Notes under the pieces: model-generated
Databases searched by the model: none
Seen by the model: only the letters and a program-made list of their open reading frames with translations
What the model was told of the DNA's origin: nothing
Assembly: GCA_033063855.1 (NCBI GenBank)
Contig: CP093831.1
Location: 6,882,001 to 6,946,000 of the forward strand
Length of the DNA: 64,000 nt
Direction: 5' to 3'
Source: Smittia aterrima
Taxonomy: Eukaryota; Arthropoda; Insecta; Diptera; Chironomidae
Shown here: positions 60,101 to 64,000 of the stretch, one piece after another
How the letters are laid out: each line of letters starts with the position of its first letter
How positions within the stretch are numbered: the stretch's first letter is position 1
Translations under genes and position numbers: made by a program

Positions 60101-63100
60101 TCTTTTTTTATTCAACTGAATCGCAATAGCGTCATTGAAACTATCTAAGAACAAAGTTTTCAGTAGTTTCTTGTTTGCAACCTGAAACAGTTTTTCTGTT
60201 CAAGTCAACATGATTATGTCATCAACGACATCGCACACCTTTCGTTAGTAAAATTTCATGACAAGTGAAAATATTGTGTAATCCAAACTCTATTTTCATT
60301 CTGTCTATGTTCTGTCTGCGACATTTATTAAATCTTTTTTGATAGATTGCTGATTCCAATAAAAGTTCTTCAATTACTTTTTTGTCGCTCAGTTTAATGC
60401 GAAATAAATTTTCGGCGTCTGTAATAAATGGTCTCATGATCGTGACCTTCTCTGATATGCGAGCATGATAATTGATGTAATTCTTTTTCTTCTCTCATAT
60501 TCTAGTCGTCATGTCAAGTGTCACAGAATGATGGGCACTGCGTGTGGCGCGGAGTATGCTACAATGAAGAGAAAATCAAAAACTGTGCCTACGATGGACC
60601 TGCGATGGCATTAAACTCGACTGGGATTGATGCTTTGAAGCAATGGTGCTCACATTTGCTTCCTCCGAACTACGCAGATGGACAGGAAGTACTAACGTGC
60701 TGTGATATCGATCAGGTAATGCTTATGACATTCAATTAATTTCCTGTCTAACCTTCATATGAACTCCAGCTAAAGCTGTTCAACGAAAACGTAAAACTGG
60801 CGGCGAATCTTCTTAATCGATGTCCGTCGTGTATGAGTAATTTGGTTCGACACATCTGCGAGTTCACGTGCAGTCCTTATCAATCAAAGTTCATCAATGT
60901 CATCGACACGCAAGTGAATCCAAAAAATAACAGTAAGATAGCAATTGCTTTCGAGAATTCTGTTGTTTACCTAATTCTCTTCCATTAGGATCTTACGTCA
61001 ATGAAATTGACGTTCACATTACTGAGCAATACACCAGTGGAACCTTCAATTCTTGCAAAAGTGTCCAGTTCCCTTCATCAGGTCAGCTGGCATTAGATTT
61101 AATGTGCGGCGACTTTGGAGCGTCGAGATGTACGCCATTACGTTGGTTTAGTTTCATGGGAGATGCTGCAGGCAACGCTTTTGTGCCATTCCAAATAAAC
61201 TATCGTCCTCAAAATTCATCAGATGAAGTCGATGGTTTCACGCCGATGAATCCCAGAGTTATTCCTTGCAGCGAGAGTGTTGATGTAAGAGATGTTTTTG
61301 AAGAAATAACAAATTGCTAACGCTTTGTTCATAGGGCGTCAAACCAGCATGCTCTTGCGTCGATTGTGCCTCTTCATGTCCAAAACCACCCCCACCTGAG
61401 CCTGTTCCTCAGAAATTCATCATCTGGGGATTCGACGGATATGTTATAGTCATGTTATTCATCTTTCTCATAGGCAGCGCAATGTTTGTTTTGGGAACTG
61501 GATGTTGTTCGAGTGAACAAAACGGTGAGTTCAAACGATAAATTCAAAAGGAAATTGCAATGGAAACAGCAGAAAATAGCGCGAAGTGATGAAAGCGCTC
61601 ATCGGATCCAGATTTGTTCAATCAGATTTCTGATGAAAGAACCTTAATTTTGAGTTCCCTGCTGTGGCGCCATTAATATTTTCAAGAGCTTCTTAAGTCT
61701 TCATTTGTTTTAAAATAATATTTTGGATCGAGACGTCTCTTTACTGTCTCTCATAACATTGACTAATTACTCGTTTGTAACAACAATTCAATAGCTTCGA
61801 GTGAAAACTTATTATTCAAAAGCTTAGTCATTTTATAAGATAAGAAGTAGATCAATGACTTTGAAACATTTGCAAGCAAACAGTGATAACCATTTACTGG
61901 AATTATCAAGCAAACAAGTGCTGATAACTCATCGTCCGACTTGCGCAGGTGTCAAAACTAAATTATTTGTTCGAAGAATAATTTTTGTGCAATGATTAAC
62001 GTCGCGGTTCGTTCGTTAATTGGTTCCCGTCATCAAGTGAGATTGTAATTTTTTTGAAACAGAAATGTGACGTTCCGATAAGATTCCATAGCGAACAAAG
62101 TTGAATCAGTTAGTCATTCATATTTATTTTCCTTATCGCGCGATATTTTTATAAAACCTCGGAATATTTTCATTGAGCGTCGCCGAACAAATTTCAAATG
62201 GAATTTTCTGAAAACGAGGCAGCTAGAATTTGTAGCGTGAGTTGTGTTATGGCGCGGAAATGTGATGCATAATTATTTTATTGGACATCCGCTGGACTTG
62301 CTGAGAGTCTTGGGAAGGGAGAGTCGACGGGTTTGTGATGTCAAAAGTTTTCAGAACGTTGCCAATTTTCCTCGATATCATGATGTAACTAACCCGCCCA
62401 ATCGATTCTACTAGTCTAAGTAAAATCCTCTGAGAACCATAGCTCTGTTAAAACCTTAATATGAAATAAAACGCAATTTCTTTTCTCGCGTGGAATTCTC
62501 CTTCAAGTCGTGGAGAACTTGGAAGAAAAGCAAACTTAGAGCTTGTAATGAAATGATCATGAATTCATGATGAGTCAACCGCAAAAGCGTTGCGCACCTG
62601 AGAATACCGCGGGCGAAATGCCAGAACACGAAATCAAATAAAGCCCGGTTGATAGCCAAACGAAGACGGTCGATAAATCATTAAGAAAGTTATCATCGTA
62701 TAGAGGGCGACGACATTAATGACTTCGCCGTTCCTTTTTAATAATTCAACTTCACGACGGTTTTTCTTCTTTGTCCGAGAGTTTTCCACTTTCCTTTTAT
62801 CGTCGCTCATTTCTTATTGCTGACTCACATGTCGACACGTTCTCAAAAGATTTTCATTTCTTAATTCGTCGCTTCCTAAGTTGATTTTAGGAAACTTTTT
62901 CTTTTGTTTCATGTCTCAGATTATAAGATTACAAATATTTGTAAACAGTTTGTTGAACTTGTAGACCGAATCGTAAGATTCATTAATTACCTTTCGACCT
63001 TTAAATCCTCTTGGAACTAAGATAAATAGCTCTGCATGTGGCGCAAACATTTCTCTGATGTTTCTTCTTTCTCCTTTTCGGCCACTTGGAATTTTCTAAT

Positions 63101-64000
63101 TTAGAGGTGCGGGTGGATTCATTCATTAACTCAGATCTTCGCACGCACGTTGGCAGGCGATTAGCCGATGGTGGACTTTCTTCAAGTGGGGACATTGGAA
63201 CTGATCGCGAAGACTCGCCACTTCAATCGAAGCGATCGAGTATGTTTGAGTTTGTACACATTTAAAACGCCACCGGTTTGATTAGTTGCTGTTGTTAATA
63301 TCACGATGTGTTTAACCCGCTGTCATCAAACTCACTTGCTCATCTAACTTTTCATCTTATTTGTCTAGAAGCATAGAATCATTTATCGACTCTGCTGGAG
63401 TCTTTTTTCATAAAATGTGCTTTTGTCTTATTCTCATTTCGCCAACAATCGATGGTCGAAGAATCATCAATTTGTCCTAGAAACATTTGTTTGAAGCTTT
63501 AGGATTGAAATCGATTTTTGTAAATGTCGTTCGTTGTAATTTTGTTGATAGAAAAACTTTTAGTTTAAATGTCGAAAGCTTTCTATGTTCTGCTTTGGTC
63601 GAGGCATCTGGAAGTTAATGTTTGTGTAAACTTTGCAGGCACATCATACGACAATGAACAAGAGCTTCGAGCTCATCCCTCGGGTCTTCCCGATAATGAA
63701 ATGGACGAAAGCGGTTACTTTGAACAACTTGGCGCCAAGACAGAAAAATTCCTCGAAGAATTCTTTACAGCCTGGGGAACTTATTGTGCAAGCAATCCTT
63801 GGCAAATTCTCTTGATGGGTAAGTCACCAGATAAATGATTCACTGAGTTTGTTCCATTGCAATTATTATTCAATTAGGTTTGATATTCATCGCTGCACTT
63901 GGATATGGTTTGACGTCACTTCACGTAACAACAAATCCTGTTGAACTTTGGGCCTCGCCACATTCTCGAGCTCGAGTTGAAAAGAAATTCTTTGATTCAA
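57185..64000 (+). CDS. NPC1: NPC1 (Niemann-Pick C1) sterol transporter, copy B, 5' part (truncated by window)
   Basis: Exons: 57185..57247, 60506..60715, 60770..60932, 60989..61284, 61335..61524, 63639..63818, 63878..64000+. A signal peptide (MSNKNRIIRNCILLLIFGF) splices in phase 0 across a 3.3-kb intron to the Cys-rich N-terminal domain (GHCVWRGVCYN, CAYDGPAM, LTCCDIDQ, RCPSCMSNLV, ICEFTC). The domain continues through an exon pair (60989/61335) that is a single exon in copy A, then the first TM helix (VIVMLFIFLIGSAMFVL). Exons 5 and 6 are almost identical in DNA to copy A (partner 46122-46483), whereas exons 2-4 are only moderately similar. Frame and splice phases are intact. The gene is divergent (head to head) with copy A, and the rest lies beyond the window. 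Confidence 0.93.
57248..60505 (+). other. First intron of NPC1 copy B
   Basis: 3.3 kb between the signal-peptide exon and exon 2. No nested gene is supportable; the ORFs on both strands are short and featureless. Confidence 0.5.
61525..63131 (+). other. NPC1 copy B intron before exon 5, unique part
   Basis: 1.6 kb with no recognisable exon. It is longer than the matching intron of copy A by about 1.4 kb. The last 50 bp align weakly with 46991-47040, then the near-identical arm starts. Confidence 0.5.
63132..64000 (+). repeat. Near-identical inverted repeat, right arm (partner 46122-46990)
   Basis: Reverse-complement copy of 46122-46990, colinear without indels. Substitutions seen include CTTTGCAG for CTTTACAG at the exon 5 acceptor and a few in the exon 5/6 intron. 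It continues to the last base of the window. Confidence 0.95.

Overview
The window is AT-rich eukaryotic DNA with short (about 50-65 bp) GT-AG introns, polyadenylation signals, TATA/Inr-type promoters and an insect gene set: a seven-transmembrane odorant receptor, singed-type fascin, insect-style secreted Gly/His/Tyr-rich proteins and a Ty1/copia element. This points to a dipteran insect, probably a nematoceran (midge-like) with a compact genome. The species is my inference and cannot be fixed from the sequence alone. Exons were joined by hand. Every complete multi-exon model below keeps its reading frame across all junctions and has a length divisible by three.

Layout. 1-8 kb: the 3' end of an importin alpha-3 gene, a broken odorant-receptor (OR) 3' end, a complete Ty1/copia retrotransposon with LTRs that match along their whole length, and an intact 398-aa OR starting 104 bp after it. 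A copy of the importin 3'-UTR segment lies behind the OR, so this part has been tandemly duplicated and then eroded. 8.1-10.2 kb: possible short exons on the minus strand and the ubiquitin ligase KCMF1. 12-21.7 kb: fascin (singed) on the minus strand, whose 8-kb intron holds three plus-strand genes for secreted low-complexity proteins. 21.7-28.8 kb: a gene-poor stretch. 28.8-32.2 kb: a plexin-domain (PLXDC/TEM7-like) membrane protein. 32.7-34.2 kb: an F-box gene. 36.2-38.5 kb: the bifunctional enzyme PFKFB. 39.8-41.3 kb: sideroflexin. 42.3-42.9 kb: a small secreted pro-protein with PGYNNN repeats.

43.3-64 kb is the most unusual part. Two NPC1 (Niemann-Pick C1) genes stand head to head. Between their 5' ends lie two Gly/His/Tyr-rich secreted pro-protein genes, one built of tandemly duplicated 33-36 nt exons, and two F-box genes related to the one at 33 kb. 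The 5' exons of the two NPC1 genes have clearly diverged. From a sharp point in the intron before exon 5 (46990 and 63132) they become almost identical in inverted orientation, introns included and with no indel, up to the window edge. This suggests recent gene conversion or a recent partial inverted duplication. It also leaves a 16-kb segment flanked by long inverted repeats. Inverting it would exchange the 5' halves of the two NPC1 genes in frame.

Functionally the window mixes housekeeping genes (importin, KCMF1, PFKFB, sideroflexin, fascin) with fast-evolving insect families (OR, F-box/LRR, secreted repeat proteins, duplicated NPC1).
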